A stretch of 19,997 nt of DNA from positions 1-19,997 of the forward strand of contig CAMWNQ010000012.1 in the NCBI GenBank assembly GCA_947175655.1. Reading direction: 5' to 3'. Source of the DNA: an uncultured Clostridia bacterium (GTDB lineage Bacteria; Bacillota; Clostridia; Oscillospirales; Ruminococcaceae). Positions 7,850-15,992 of this stretch are shown piece by piece. The notes beneath the pieces are model-generated. The model was not told where the DNA came from, made no database searches, and saw only the letters and a program-made list of their open reading frames with translations. Every line of letters begins with the position of its first letter. Position 1 is the first letter of the stretch. Made by a program: the position numbers and the translations under genes.

Positions 7850-8776
7850 TTATCTGTTAAGAAGTTTTTCAGCCTGTTCAAACATTTCCTTTACAATTTC
7901 ATCACAGGTCTTAACTTCATTTATCATACCTGCAATGGCACCACAGAGGAATGAACCTTCTTCAAGATTTCCGTCCTGAACAGCTTTTCTGAGGGAACCA
8001 AGTGTAAGATTTTCAAATTCATCAGGAGTAAGAGTACCTGACTTTTCACCGTTTGCGAGCATCTTTGAAAACTTAGTTTTAACGCCTCTGCAAGGATGAC
8101 CTGTATAACGTCCTGTAACAACGCTGTCTGTATCCTTTGCCTTTACAACGAGTTCCTTATAAACGGCATTTATCTGACATTCTTCGGCTGCAAGGAAACG
8201 TGTACCAACCTGAACTCCCTCTGCTCCAAGCATAAATGAAGCTGCAATACCTCTTCCGTCAGCAATACCACCAGCTGCTATAACTGGTATGTCAAGTGCA
8301 TCTACAACCTGAGGAACAAGGCACATTGTAGTAATTTCACCGATATGTCCACCTGATTCAGTACCTTCCGCAACAACTGCATCAGCTCCAGCACGTTCCA
8401 TTCTCTTTGCCAGTGCAACAGATGGTATTACAGGAATAACTTTAATTCCGGCATTTTTCCAGTCCGGAATATATTTACCCGGATTGCCTGCACCTGTAGT
8501 AACAACTGCTACTTTTTCATCAATAACGAGCTGTGCAAGGTCATCAGCATTAGGACTCATAAGCATTATATTTACTCCGAAAGGCTTATCTGTCATAGCC
8601 TTACAAGCTCTTATCTGTTCTCTTAAATAATCAATAGGTGCAGAACCTCCGGCAATAAGACCTATACCTCCGGCATTTGAAACTGCTGATGCAAGCTTGC
8701 TTTCAGCAATCCAAGCCATACCACCCTGTATAATCGGATATTCACAACCTAATAATTTAGTAATTCTGGTTTCCAT
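7850..8776 (-). CDS. fabK: Enoyl-ACP reductase II (FMN-dependent)
   Basis: A 308-residue TIM-barrel flavoprotein of the nitronate monooxygenase/FabK family. The motifs IIQGGMAW near the N-terminus, GNPGKY, and EGTESGGHIGE match FabK, with His144 at the position known to be essential in Streptococcus pneumoniae FabK. A phosphate-binding glycine segment (AAGGIADGRG, then GTRFLAAEE) follows. It carries out the last reduction of each elongation cycle. No fabI or fabL is present in the window. A nitronate monooxygenase is the only real alternative, and the location between fabH and fabG argues against it. Confidence 0.95.
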   Translation of the reverse strand: METRITKLLGCEYPIIQGGMAWIAESKLASAVSNAGGIGLIAGGSAPIDYLREQIRACKAMTDKPFGVNIMLMSPNADDLAQLVIDEKVAVVTTGAGNPGKYIPDWKNAGIKVIPVIPSVALAKRMERAGADAVVAEGTESGGHIGEITTMCLVPQVVDALDIPVIAAGGIADGRGIAASFMLGAEGVQVGTRFLAAEECQINAVYKELVVKAKDTDSVVTGRYTGHPCRGVKTKFSKMLANGEKSGTLTPDEFENLTLGSLRKAVQDGNLEEGSFLCGAIAGMINEVKTCDEIVKEMFEQAEKLLNR

Positions 8777-8805
8777 AAATAAAATTCCTTTCAGTTCTCA
8801 AATTC

Positions 8806-9801
8806 TTAGTATTCAAAAATAATAGCTCCATATGTCAGACCAGCTCCGAATCCAACTATACAAACCTTATCTCCTCTTTTAATCATACCTTTTTCAAGCG
8901 CTTCATCAAAAGCAAGCGGAACTGATGCACTTGAAGTATTTCCGTTATGGTCAAGAGTAACAATAATCTTTTCCATAGAAACTTGCATATTTTTTGCTGC
9001 TGTTTCAATGATTCTGAGGTTTGCCTGATGAGGTACTATAACATCAATATCATCAGCAGTTATATTTATTTTTTTTGCCGCACCCTCAAGAGCTTTTGGA
9101 AGTGCTTTTGTAGCAAACTTATATACTTCCTTTCCGTTCTGGACAAGAGCATGCTTTCTTGATTTTACAAGGTCAACAAATCCATCATCAAACTCAGTAT
9201 CATCAGCAAATTCTTCTTTTCTGTCAATACATCTTGCAAAAAGTGTTCTTGCACCACTTCCGTCAGAAGCAAGATAACTTGAATAAAGCTTATCACTTTT
9301 TTCTATAATTGCAGCAGATGCACCGTCACCAAAGAGTATACAAGTACTCCTATCAGTAAAATCAGTAATTCTTGAAAGGTTTTCGGATGCCACTACAATA
9401 GCATATTTCATATTATCTTCTGTTTCAAGAAAACGTCTTGCAGTATCAACAGCATATATATATCCTGTACAAGCTGCATTGAGGTCAAAAGCCATAGCAT
9501 TGAATGCTTTTATCTCATTTTGAATAATACATGCTACACTCGGAGTATGAAAATCATTTGTTATAGTACAGCATATTATAAGACCTATATCATCAGGATT
9601 TATACCTGATTTTTCAATAGCCTTTTTGCAGGCTTCTGCACCCATATGCCAAGTAGGTTCCCAAGCTGAGATATGTCTTGAAGATATTCCTGTTCTTGTT
9701 TTTATCCACTCATCATTTGTTTCAACAAACTTAGTAAGTTCATCATTTGTAACAGACTGCTCTGGAACATAACTGCCTGTTGATATAATATTTATACCCA
9801 T
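8806..9801 (-). CDS. fabH: Beta-ketoacyl-ACP synthase III
   Basis: A 331-residue initiating condensing enzyme. The catalytic residues are Cys111 (DLNAACTGYIYAV), His258 (VPHQANLRII) and Asn288 (HNGNTSSASVPLAF), the C-H-N set of FabH. It condenses an acyl-CoA primer with malonyl-ACP. GGAGG precedes the ATG at 9801. It is the first gene of the ten-gene operon, directly behind a good promoter at 9904-9932. Its primer preference (acetyl or branched) cannot be read from the sequence. Confidence 0.97.
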   Translation of the reverse strand: MGINIISTGSYVPEQSVTNDELTKFVETNDEWIKTRTGISSRHISAWEPTWHMGAEACKKAIEKSGINPDDIGLIICCTITNDFHTPSVACIIQNEIKAFNAMAFDLNAACTGYIYAVDTARRFLETEDNMKYAIVVASENLSRITDFTDRSTCILFGDGASAAIIEKSDKLYSSYLASDGSGARTLFARCIDRKEEFADDTEFDDGFVDLVKSRKHALVQNGKEVYKFATKALPKALEGAAKKINITADDIDVIVPHQANLRIIETAAKNMQVSMEKIIVTLDHNGNTSSASVPLAFDEALEKGMIKRGDKVCIVGFGAGLTYGAIIFEY

Positions 9802-9901
9802 TTTTTAGCCTCCGCAATTTATTATTTATTCAGCAAAATTTATTTAAAAATAGTTATTGTAATATTATGAAAATTATGTTATATTATAATTATAGATATT
9901 T

Positions 9902-9919
9902 CTATTTTAAACTATTTTA
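9902..9919. repeat. Tandem CTATTTTA direct repeat on the fabH promoter
   Basis: CTATTTTA occurs at 9902-9909 and again at 9912-9919, that is with a 10-base period, close to one helical turn. The first copy covers the fabH -10 hexamer and the second lies in the -10/-35 spacer. A near copy in the opposite orientation (AAAAATAGTT) lies at 9846-9855. The placement suits a repressor site, but the region is very AT-rich and no regulator gene such as fapR or fabT is in the window. Confidence 0.3.
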
Positions 9920-9932
9920 CCTTATTTTGCAA
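9904..9932 (-). promoter_or_regulatory. Promoter of the fabH-acpP operon
   Basis: On the minus strand TTGCAA (9932-9927), a 17-base spacer and TAAAAT (9909-9904) form a good sigma-A-type promoter about 100 bases upstream of fabH. It lies back to back with the proposed fabD promoter. The two start sites point away from each other across the 250-base intergenic region, which allows joint control of both halves of the pathway. Confidence 0.6.
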
Positions 9933-9939
9933 TAATTTC

Positions 9940-9968
9940 TTGTCAGTTTAGCGAACCAAAAATAAATT
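9940..9968 (+). promoter_or_regulatory. Candidate promoter of the fabD operon
   Basis: TTGTCA (9940-9945), 17 bases, then TAAATT (9963-9968). The -35 matches 5 of 6 consensus positions and the -10 is weaker. The -35 elements of this and the fabH promoter are only about eight bases apart. A leader of roughly 75 bases follows before fabD, with no attenuator-like hairpin that I could find. Confidence 0.45.
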
Positions 9969-10051
9969 ATCGTGAATTTGCACAAATTTTAATGTTAAAA
10001 CTCAAGCATATTGCATTACAAGAAAATTAACAATGAAAGGATTTTTTATTT

Positions 10052-10963
10052 ATGAATATTGCATTATTTTCAGGTCAGGGCTCACAATATGCCGGTATGA
10101 CTAAAGATTTATATGAATCACAGGAGTCTCTTTCAGTAATCTATGATACAGCGTCAGAAATACTTAATAAAGATATAAAAGGTTTATGTTTCAATACAGA
10201 TGATACTGTTCTCGGAGAAACAATAAATTCACAGCCTGCAATTATGACAGCATCTCTTGTATGTCTCCAGTCAGCTTTGAACAGAGGATTTGTTTTCTCA
10301 GGAGTAGCAGGCCATTCACTTGGTGAATACGCAGCAATGGTTGCATCCGAAATGATTTCAATGGAAGACGGATTCCGTCTTATAAAAGCCCGTTCAGAAG
10401 CTATGGACAAAGCTGCAAAAACCAATAAAGGTGCTATGTCAGCAGTACTTAAACTTACTCCTGAACAGATTGAAGAAGTATGCAAATCTATTGATGGTTA
10501 TGTTGTACCGGTAAACTATAACTCTCCTCAGCAGACTGTTATTGCTGGTACTACAGAGGCAGTGCAGGAAGCTACAGAAAAATTGACTGCACTTAAAGCA
10601 AGGATTGTACCTCTTAAAGTTGCAAGTGCATTCCATTCAGAACTTATGAAAACGGCATCTGAAGAATTCTATGAAACAGCAAAGACCATTACTTTTAAAT
10701 CACCAAAAGTTAAGTATTATTCAAATGTTACAGGAAAAGAACTTACTGATTTTTCAAATATGCCTGAAATTCTTGCAAATCATATAGTATCACCTGTATT
10801 ATTTACATCTGAACTCAATGAAATGGAAAAAGATGGATTCACTGAATTCTATGAATTCGGTCCTAATAAGGTTCTTACAGGACTTGTAAAGAAAACACTT
10901 AAAAATGTAAAAGCTGTTAACATTGAAAATCTCAAGACACTTGATGATAATTTCAGCTTATAA
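10052..10963 (+). CDS. fabD: Malonyl-CoA:ACP transacylase
   Basis: A 303-residue acyltransferase with FSGQGSQYAGM at the N-terminus, the nucleophile Ser89 in GHSLGEYAA, Arg114 for the malonyl carboxylate, and the catalytic His195 in AFHSELM. It moves malonate from CoA to AcpP, linking acetyl-CoA carboxylase to the Fab cycle. AAAGGA precedes the ATG. It is transcribed away from the rest of the fab genes and is the first gene of the plus-strand run. In many clostridial clusters fabD sits between fabK and fabG, so this is a rearranged arrangement. Confidence 0.96.
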   Translation: MNIALFSGQGSQYAGMTKDLYESQESLSVIYDTASEILNKDIKGLCFNTDDTVLGETINSQPAIMTASLVCLQSALNRGFVFSGVAGHSLGEYAAMVASEMISMEDGFRLIKARSEAMDKAAKTNKGAMSAVLKLTPEQIEEVCKSIDGYVVPVNYNSPQQTVIAGTTEAVQEATEKLTALKARIVPLKVASAFHSELMKTASEEFYETAKTITFKSPKVKYYSNVTGKELTDFSNMPEILANHIVSPVLFTSELNEMEKDGFTEFYEFGPNKVLTGLVKKTLKNVKAVNIENLKTLDDNFSL

Positions 10964-10994
10964 TAAAAATATAAAAAAGGAGTAAGAAAAAGTT

Positions 10995-11840
10995 ATGAAT
11001 AATAAATACACTTTAATAGGACACCCTTTAGGACATTCAATGTCACCGATGATTCATGATGGACTTTTTAAAATCAAAGGCAAAAATGCTACTTATGACC
11101 TTACCGATATAGCTCCTGAAAATCTCAAAGACAATAAAGATTTTTTAAGAAGTCTTTCAGGATTCAATATAACTATTCCACATAAAGTTGCTGTTATTGA
11201 CCTTATAGATGAAATGTCAGAAAGTGCAAAAAGATATAATTCTGTAAACTGCGTTGCAAATACAAACGGCAAACTTATTGGATATAACACAGATTGTGAT
11301 GGATTTCTTCTTTCAGTAAAAGCTAACAATATGCCTATTGACAAAAACGTTCTTCTTATAGGCTGTGGCGGAGTAGGTAGAATGATGGCAATAGAAACAG
11401 TTTTACATAATGGAAATCTTACTATTGCATATATTCCAGAAGCTCTTGAAATGGCAGAAAATCTCAGAAAAGAAATACTCCAGAATGTTTCACCTGATGC
11501 CTGTGTAAATACAGTACCTATGGATAAAATATCAGGTTCATTCGATATGCTTATAAACTCATCTCCTGTAGGAATGTATCCTAAATCTGACAACTGTCCT
11601 ATAAGTGATGAAATAATAAATAACTGTGGCTGTGCATTCGATGCTATATATAATCCAGTTGAAACACTTCTTGTAAAAAAATTCAGAGAACAGGGAAAAA
11701 TTGCTGTAGGCGGTACAGCAATGCTTGTATATCAGGCTGTAAAGGCTCACGAAATCTGGAACAATGACTTCTATACAAATGATGAAGTAAATTCCATTAT
11801 AAAAGAAGTGGAAAATAAGATAATTTCTGATTTTAAATAA
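10995..11840 (+). CDS. aroE: Shikimate dehydrogenase
   Basis: A 281-residue NADPH-dependent enzyme reducing 3-dehydroshikimate to shikimate in the aromatic amino acid pathway. The substrate-binding SMS (15-17), the catalytic Lys64 in NITIPHK and the NTD motif with Asp100 are present, followed by the nucleotide-binding GCGGVG loop (about 123-128). The C-terminal GGTAMLVYQAVKAHEIW segment is typical of AroE. AAGGAG stands upstream. It follows fabD by 31 bases and precedes aroK by 10, so it is probably co-transcribed with both. Confidence 0.95.
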   Translation: MNNKYTLIGHPLGHSMSPMIHDGLFKIKGKNATYDLTDIAPENLKDNKDFLRSLSGFNITIPHKVAVIDLIDEMSESAKRYNSVNCVANTNGKLIGYNTDCDGFLLSVKANNMPIDKNVLLIGCGGVGRMMAIETVLHNGNLTIAYIPEALEMAENLRKEILQNVSPDACVNTVPMDKISGSFDMLINSSPVGMYPKSDNCPISDEIINNCGCAFDAIYNPVETLLVKKFREQGKIAVGGTAMLVYQAVKAHEIWNNDFYTNDEVNSIIKEVENKIISDFK

Positions 11841-11850
11841 GGGGATAAAA

Positions 11851-12357
11851 ATGACAATATATTTATGTGGCTTTATGGGCTGTGGAAAAACAACCGTTGG
11901 GAAAATAATAGCAAAAAAGCTTGGTGTTTCATATTTTGATTCAGATGATGAAATTGTCATCAAAGAAAAAATGACAATTCCTGAAATATTTGATAAAATG
12001 GGAGAACCATATTTCAGAGAATCAGAAGCAGAAGTCATTAAAAGTTTTGTAAATCACAAATCTGTTATATCCTGCGGAGGCGGTGCAATGTTAAATGCTG
12101 AAACCGCAAAGGCAGTTTCTGAAAAAGGCGGAATTATAGTATTTATTGATGTTCCGTTTGAAAACTGCTATGAAAGAATAAAAGGCGATTCCAACCGTCC
12201 AATAGTAGTTTCAAGTACTAAGGAACAGCTTCTTGAAAGATATAATACAAGATATCCTGTATATCTGGCAAACTCATCTGTTAAAATAGACGGCGACTGT
12301 TCTCCGCTTGAAGCATCAGAAAGAATAATTTCAGCAATAAAATTTATTAATGGCTGA
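11851..12357 (+). CDS. aroK: Shikimate kinase
   Basis: A 168-residue P-loop kinase that phosphorylates shikimate at the 3-OH using ATP. The Walker A motif is GFMGCGKT (7-14), the shikimate-binding acidic segment FDSDDEI follows (about 29-35), then FRESE with Arg56, the CGGGAML glycine loop (75-81), and RPIV in the lid region. The length is normal for AroK/AroL. AGGGG lies upstream of the ATG. Its pairing with aroE makes two consecutive steps of the shikimate pathway, while the other aro genes are not in the window. Confidence 0.94.
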   Translation: MTIYLCGFMGCGKTTVGKIIAKKLGVSYFDSDDEIVIKEKMTIPEIFDKMGEPYFRESEAEVIKSFVNHKSVISCGGGAMLNAETAKAVSEKGGIIVFIDVPFENCYERIKGDSNRPIVVSSTKEQLLERYNTRYPVYLANSSVKIDGDCSPLEASERIISAIKFING

Positions 12358-12381
12358 TTACTAATATTATTGAGGTCTTAA

Positions 12382-13560
12382 ATGAAAATTTACAATGCTA
12401 AAATATACACTATGACTGATAATTATGGTGGTATAATACACAATGGCTGGATTGAAACAAAAGGAAGTAAAATAGTTAATATCCAGTCAGGCAAACCAGA
12501 ATCGATTGAAGGTAAAGATATTATCAATGCACAAGGCGGTACAATTTATCCAGGATTCATTGATGCACACACACATCTTGGTATTATTGAAGATGGTATT
12601 GATTTTGAAGGTGATGACTGCAACGAATCCTCAGAACCTTTTACTCCTCATTTGAGAGCATTAGACGGTATAAATCCGTTTGACCGTTGTTTTAAAGAAG
12701 CAAGACAAAGAGGAATTACTACAGTTGCCTCTTGTCCTGGAAGTGCAAATCCCTGTGGAGGAGAAATAGCATTCATAAAAACAGACGGAATATTTATAGA
12801 TGATATGACATTAAAAAATATAAAAGGAATTAAATTTGCACTGGGTGAAAATCCTAAAAGGGTTTACGGTGATAAATCTGAAACTCCTATGACAAGACTT
12901 GCTATAACTGCAATAATAAGAGAAGGTCTTTATAAAGCAAAACGATATATGAATGACTATAATGCATATGTTGAAGACCCTGAAAATTTTGACCTTCCCG
13001 AATATGACATGAAATGCGAAGCATTAATGCCATTACTGAAAAAAGAGGCAAAAGCTTATTTTCACTGTCACCGTGCTGATGATATATGCACAGCAATAAG
13101 AATCGCCAATGAATTTGATTTGGATTTGGTTCTTATTCACTGCACCGAAGGTTATCTTGTTACTGATATTCTGAAAAGATTTAATATTCCTGTAATTTGT
13201 GGTCCTGTAATCTGTGACAGGTGCAAACCGGAGATGAAAGGTCTTAATCTGAAAAATGCATATGAATTAAACAAAAACAATATTCTGTCTGCTGTATGTA
13301 CAGACCACACAGTAATCCCTATACAGTATTTACCACTCTCGGCACAGGCTTGTCAGAAAGACGGATTATCTTTTATTGAAGCTTTAAAATCAGTAACAGT
13401 AAATCCGGCTTTAATAATGGGAGCTGATAAGTCAATTGGTTCATTGCAGATAGGTATGGATGCTGATTTACAGTTATATAGAAGAGACCAAAATCCTCTT
13501 GATTTACTTTCTCAACCTAAACTTGTTATGATTAACGGAAAAACTATTCCATTAAATTAA
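12382..13560 (+). CDS. Metal-dependent amidohydrolase (imidazolonepropionase-like), substrate unknown
   Basis: A 392-residue TIM-barrel amidohydrolase. Metal-binding positions expected for the superfamily are visible: His63 and His65 in GFIDAHTHLG, His228/His230 in YFHCHRADD, His253 in LIHCTEGY, and Asp308 in CTDHTVIP. The N- and C-terminal strands (NAKIYTMTD and ADLQLYRRDQNPLDLLSQPKLVMINGK) form the usual composite beta domain. Proteins of this type are often labelled imidazolonepropionase-like, but no hut gene is near, so a role in histidine breakdown is not supported. GAGG precedes the ATG. It is 24 bases after aroK in the same apparent operon. Confidence 0.85.
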   Translation: MKIYNAKIYTMTDNYGGIIHNGWIETKGSKIVNIQSGKPESIEGKDIINAQGGTIYPGFIDAHTHLGIIEDGIDFEGDDCNESSEPFTPHLRALDGINPFDRCFKEARQRGITTVASCPGSANPCGGEIAFIKTDGIFIDDMTLKNIKGIKFALGENPKRVYGDKSETPMTRLAITAIIREGLYKAKRYMNDYNAYVEDPENFDLPEYDMKCEALMPLLKKEAKAYFHCHRADDICTAIRIANEFDLDLVLIHCTEGYLVTDILKRFNIPVICGPVICDRCKPEMKGLNLKNAYELNKNNILSAVCTDHTVIPIQYLPLSAQACQKDGLSFIEALKSVTVNPALIMGADKSIGSLQIGMDADLQLYRRDQNPLDLLSQPKLVMINGKTIPLN

Positions 13561-13576
13561 ACAGGAGTTGATAAAT

Positions 13577-14677
13577 TTGAAAAATAAAATTTTAGCATCA
13601 GCTTTGGGAATTTTATTATTTAGTTTAAATCAGGATTGTTCTGTAATTTCAGCCGACGAAAATTATACTTTTACTTATATTAAAAATAATAATTCTATCA
13701 CTATAACCGGCGGTGAGGGTACAGGAGAAATTCTAACCATTCCTGAATATATAGATGGACTTCCTGTTACTGAAATAGCAGAAAATGCTTTTAAAGATAC
13801 AGATACATTTTCTTCACTTTATCTTCCAGACACTCTTTTAAAAATAAAAGAGTCATCATTTCAAAACTGCAACAATCTGGAAACTGTATATATAGGCAGT
13901 TCTGTTTCAGAAATAGAACTATATGCATTTTCTGCCTGCAATAATCTGACTGAAATAAATGTATCTAATGACAATTATTATTTTGCCTCAGAAAACGGAA
14001 GTCTTTTCAATTACAGCAAGAGCAGGCTTATACGATATGCAGGGAAAGGCGGAAAAGTTTCTTTATACAATACCAGACTTGAAGCTATTAATGATACAGC
14101 TTTTTTTGGTACGTTAAATATAACAGATATAGAAATTCCTGATACTGTTGCATATATCGGAGATTATGCATTTGCTGGCTGTATAAATCTTGAATCAATA
14201 GATATCCCAAAAGGCACTTATTATCTGGGTAACAGTTGCTTTTTCAGCTGTACTAATTTAAAAAAGGTTCAACTGCCAGAAACCCTTAGCGGAATAAATC
14301 CTGATACATTCTGTGTATGTCCTGAATTAAGAAACATTATTATTCCGGAATCAATCTCAGAAATAGAAAAAGATGCTTTTTTTGCCCACGGAAAAAATTT
14401 AAATATATATGGATTCCAAAAAAGCAAAGCTCAAGATTATGCATATGAAAATAATATATCATTCTATCTTTTGGGAGATATAAATAAAGATGGCACTATA
14501 GATGCTTCTGATGCCTCAGATGTACTTGCAGATTATGCATATGTTGCTAGTGGTGCAACTTCAAATTTTGATGAATCTGAAAAAATCATCAGTGATATAA
14601 ATATGGATGGCACTATAGATGCTTCTGATGCTTCATACATTCTAGCTTTATATGCAAAATATGCTTCAGGCGAATAA
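13577..14677 (+). CDS. Secreted BspA-like leucine-rich-repeat protein with C-terminal type I dockerin
   Basis: The start is taken as TTG at 13577, nine bases after AGGAG (13563-13567). A signal peptide follows (positively charged KNK, hydrophobic core, likely cut after VISA, about residue 26). An upstream in-frame TTG at 13568 lies almost on the Shine-Dalgarno and is unlikely. Residues about 50-280 contain BspA-type repeats (for example LPDTLLKIKESSFQNCNNLETVYIGSSV). Residues 299-366 form a dockerin with two calcium loops, DINKDGTIDASD and DINMDGTIDASD, each followed by a helix. It is probably exported and docked onto a cohesin scaffold. The LRR part may bind protein or glycan, and no catalytic domain is seen. 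It sits 16 bases after the amidohydrolase, oddly coupled to housekeeping genes. Confidence 0.88.
   Translation: MKNKILASALGILLFSLNQDCSVISADENYTFTYIKNNNSITITGGEGTGEILTIPEYIDGLPVTEIAENAFKDTDTFSSLYLPDTLLKIKESSFQNCNNLETVYIGSSVSEIELYAFSACNNLTEINVSNDNYYFASENGSLFNYSKSRLIRYAGKGGKVSLYNTRLEAINDTAFFGTLNITDIEIPDTVAYIGDYAFAGCINLESIDIPKGTYYLGNSCFFSCTNLKKVQLPETLSGINPDTFCVCPELRNIIIPESISEIEKDAFFAHGKNLNIYGFQKSKAQDYAYENNISFYLLGDINKDGTIDASDASDVLADYAYVASGATSNFDESEKIISDINMDGTIDASDASYILALYAKYASGE
14477..14631 (+). repeat. Near-identical 38-nt direct repeat within the dockerin coding sequence
   Basis: 14477-14514 and 14594-14631 match at 36 of 38 bases, the two mismatches being adjacent (AA versus TG, the Lys/Met codon). 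They encode the two calcium-binding loops. The spacing is 117 bases (39 codons). Dockerins always have two similar loops, but identity at third codon positions indicates recent duplication or gene conversion. Confidence 0.85.
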
Positions 14678-14713
14678 AAAGACCGTTCCTTTAAGTGCGA
14701 TACTCATATAGAA
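14677..14713 (+). repeat. Left terminal inverted repeat of the hydrolase cassette
   Basis: The 37-base arm starts AAAAGACCGTTCCT and ends CATATAGAA. Its partner is 15993-16029. Six internal positions differ, four of them clustered in the middle (TGCG versus ACGA). The inner end runs into the long hairpin at 14708. Confidence 0.75.
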
Positions 14714-14767
14714 ACTTTTAACCATAGCATTTTTGATATTAAGTCAAAAGTGCTATGGCGTTTCTAT
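14708..14767 (+). terminator. Long imperfect hairpin after the dockerin gene
   Basis: ATAGAAAC (14708-14715) pairs with GTTTCTAT (14760-14767). Within it, CCATAGCA plus five T (14722-14734) pairs with AAAAG plus TGCTATGG (about 14745-14757), leaving an 11-base loop. This is a two-tier stem with a one-sided bulge. It may terminate transcripts from the fabD operon, but only two T follow directly, so it could instead be a structural end of the mobile cassette. It abuts the -35 of the hydrolase promoter. Confidence 0.5.
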
Positions 14768-14795
14768 TGACATATAACTCCTCTTGATGTATAAT
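14767..14795 (+). promoter_or_regulatory. Consensus sigma-A promoter of the alpha/beta hydrolase gene
   Basis: TTGACA (14767-14772), exactly 17 bases, TATAAT (14790-14795): both hexamers are perfect. It lies inside the inverted-repeat cassette about 40 bases before the gene, so the passenger can be expressed wherever the cassette lands. Confidence 0.85.
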
Positions 14796-14832
14796 TTTAA
14801 CAAGACAAATCGGTATTTATAGGAGAGAAGAC

Positions 14833-15897
14833 ATGAAAAAAATATTAAATATTATATTGAAAATAATGAAATGGATATTTATTACATTTTTTGTTGTCAT
14901 CGTAGTTTTTTTGATTGTTCGGTTTATCGGGCAAAAAATAAATAACAGAACACCCGAGGGCGGTATAAATGAGCAAATGTATGTAGATATAAATGGTACA
15001 AAACAATGGATAAGTATTTATGGACAAGATAAAGATAATCCTGTTTTATTATATTTACATGGAGGACCGGGGTCATCTACAAGTCCCTATGATTATGCTT
15101 TTACAAGAAAGTGGTCTGATGTGTACACTGTTGTTACATGGGACCAGAGAAATTGCGGAAAAAGTTATTCTCCCGACCAGAATGATACTGTGCTGACATA
15201 TGACATGATGATGAGTGATGGCATAGAAATGACAAAATATCTGTTAGACTATTTCGGCAAGAATAAGATAACACTTCTTGGCCATTCATGGGGAACATAT
15301 TTAGGGAGCAACCTTGCTTTTCAGTATCCTGAGTATTATGAATGTTATATAGGTACAGGACAGCTTGTTGATTTTTATCAGAATGAAATTACTTTTAAGG
15401 AAGAAGCAGTAAAATGGGTAGAAAATGATGAAACAGGCAAGAAGCTTATTGAAAAATTAACTATTGGTGATTTTTCAATGGAATATTATGCAGCAAGAAA
15501 TACCCTTATGGAAAAATACGGATATGATATATTTGCTGACGGAACAGATTATAATTTGTTATCTACACAAATATTTAATCCATATTACTCTTTTGGTGAT
15601 TTTTATAAGTATATAAACGCAGATTTTAGTATATATGAAGATTTCTTAAATTCACATGAGTTTGGTAAATTCTCATTGCTTGGCAAAACCGAATATCAAG
15701 TGCCGTTTTATAATATAAACGGAGATAGAGATTATCAGACAAATTATCTGCTCGCTCAGAATTATTTTGAATCTTTAAATGCTCCCCGTAAAAAATTGTA
15801 TATTATGAAAAATACTACACATGGTCTGTTAGAATCAAAATCAGAAGAATTTTCAGAAATATTGCATGAAATTGCAGAAATAGAACATCAAAATTAA
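14833..15897 (+). CDS. Membrane-anchored alpha/beta hydrolase, proline iminopeptidase-like (S33 family)
   Basis: A 354-residue protein with one N-terminal membrane segment (about 13-33) after a basic start, then an alpha/beta hydrolase domain. HGGPG (76-80) is the oxyanion-hole motif of proline iminopeptidase-type enzymes, Ser152 is the nucleophile in GHSWG, the acid is Asp298 or Asp300 in NGDRD, and His330 lies in TTHG. The orientation of the segment suggests the domain is outside the cell, but a cytoplasmic face cannot be excluded. The substrate is unknown; aminopeptidase or esterase activity is possible. GGAG stands seven bases before the ATG. The gene is alone inside the inverted-repeat cassette. 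Confidence 0.85.
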   Translation: MKKILNIILKIMKWIFITFFVVIVVFLIVRFIGQKINNRTPEGGINEQMYVDINGTKQWISIYGQDKDNPVLLYLHGGPGSSTSPYDYAFTRKWSDVYTVVTWDQRNCGKSYSPDQNDTVLTYDMMMSDGIEMTKYLLDYFGKNKITLLGHSWGTYLGSNLAFQYPEYYECYIGTGQLVDFYQNEITFKEEAVKWVENDETGKKLIEKLTIGDFSMEYYAARNTLMEKYGYDIFADGTDYNLLSTQIFNPYYSFGDFYKYINADFSIYEDFLNSHEFGKFSLLGKTEYQVPFYNINGDRDYQTNYLLAQNYFESLNAPRKKLYIMKNTTHGLLESKSEEFSEILHEIAEIEHQN

Positions 15898-15954
15898 TGG
15901 TAATTTTATACTTATAAATTCTGATTTATGCTAATAAACCAATAATTAAAATAA

Positions 15955-15987
15955 GCCCGAAAGCAGTTCCAAAAACTACTTTCGGGC
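15955..15987 (+). terminator. Hairpin after the alpha/beta hydrolase gene
   Basis: GCCCGAAAG (15955-15963) pairs with CTTTCGGGC (15979-15987), with AGT/ACT extending the stem past one mismatch. On the plus strand only a weak T-rich stretch follows, while on the minus strand TTATTTTAATT follows, so it would work at least as well against minus-strand transcription. It lies six bases inside the right inverted repeat. Confidence 0.6.
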
Positions 15988-15992
15988 ATTAC

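Noticed and set aside
9802..10051. FapR- or FabT-type operator in the divergent region
   Set aside because: No sequence resembling the known FapR or FabT palindromes was found; only the CTATTTTA direct repeat stands out.
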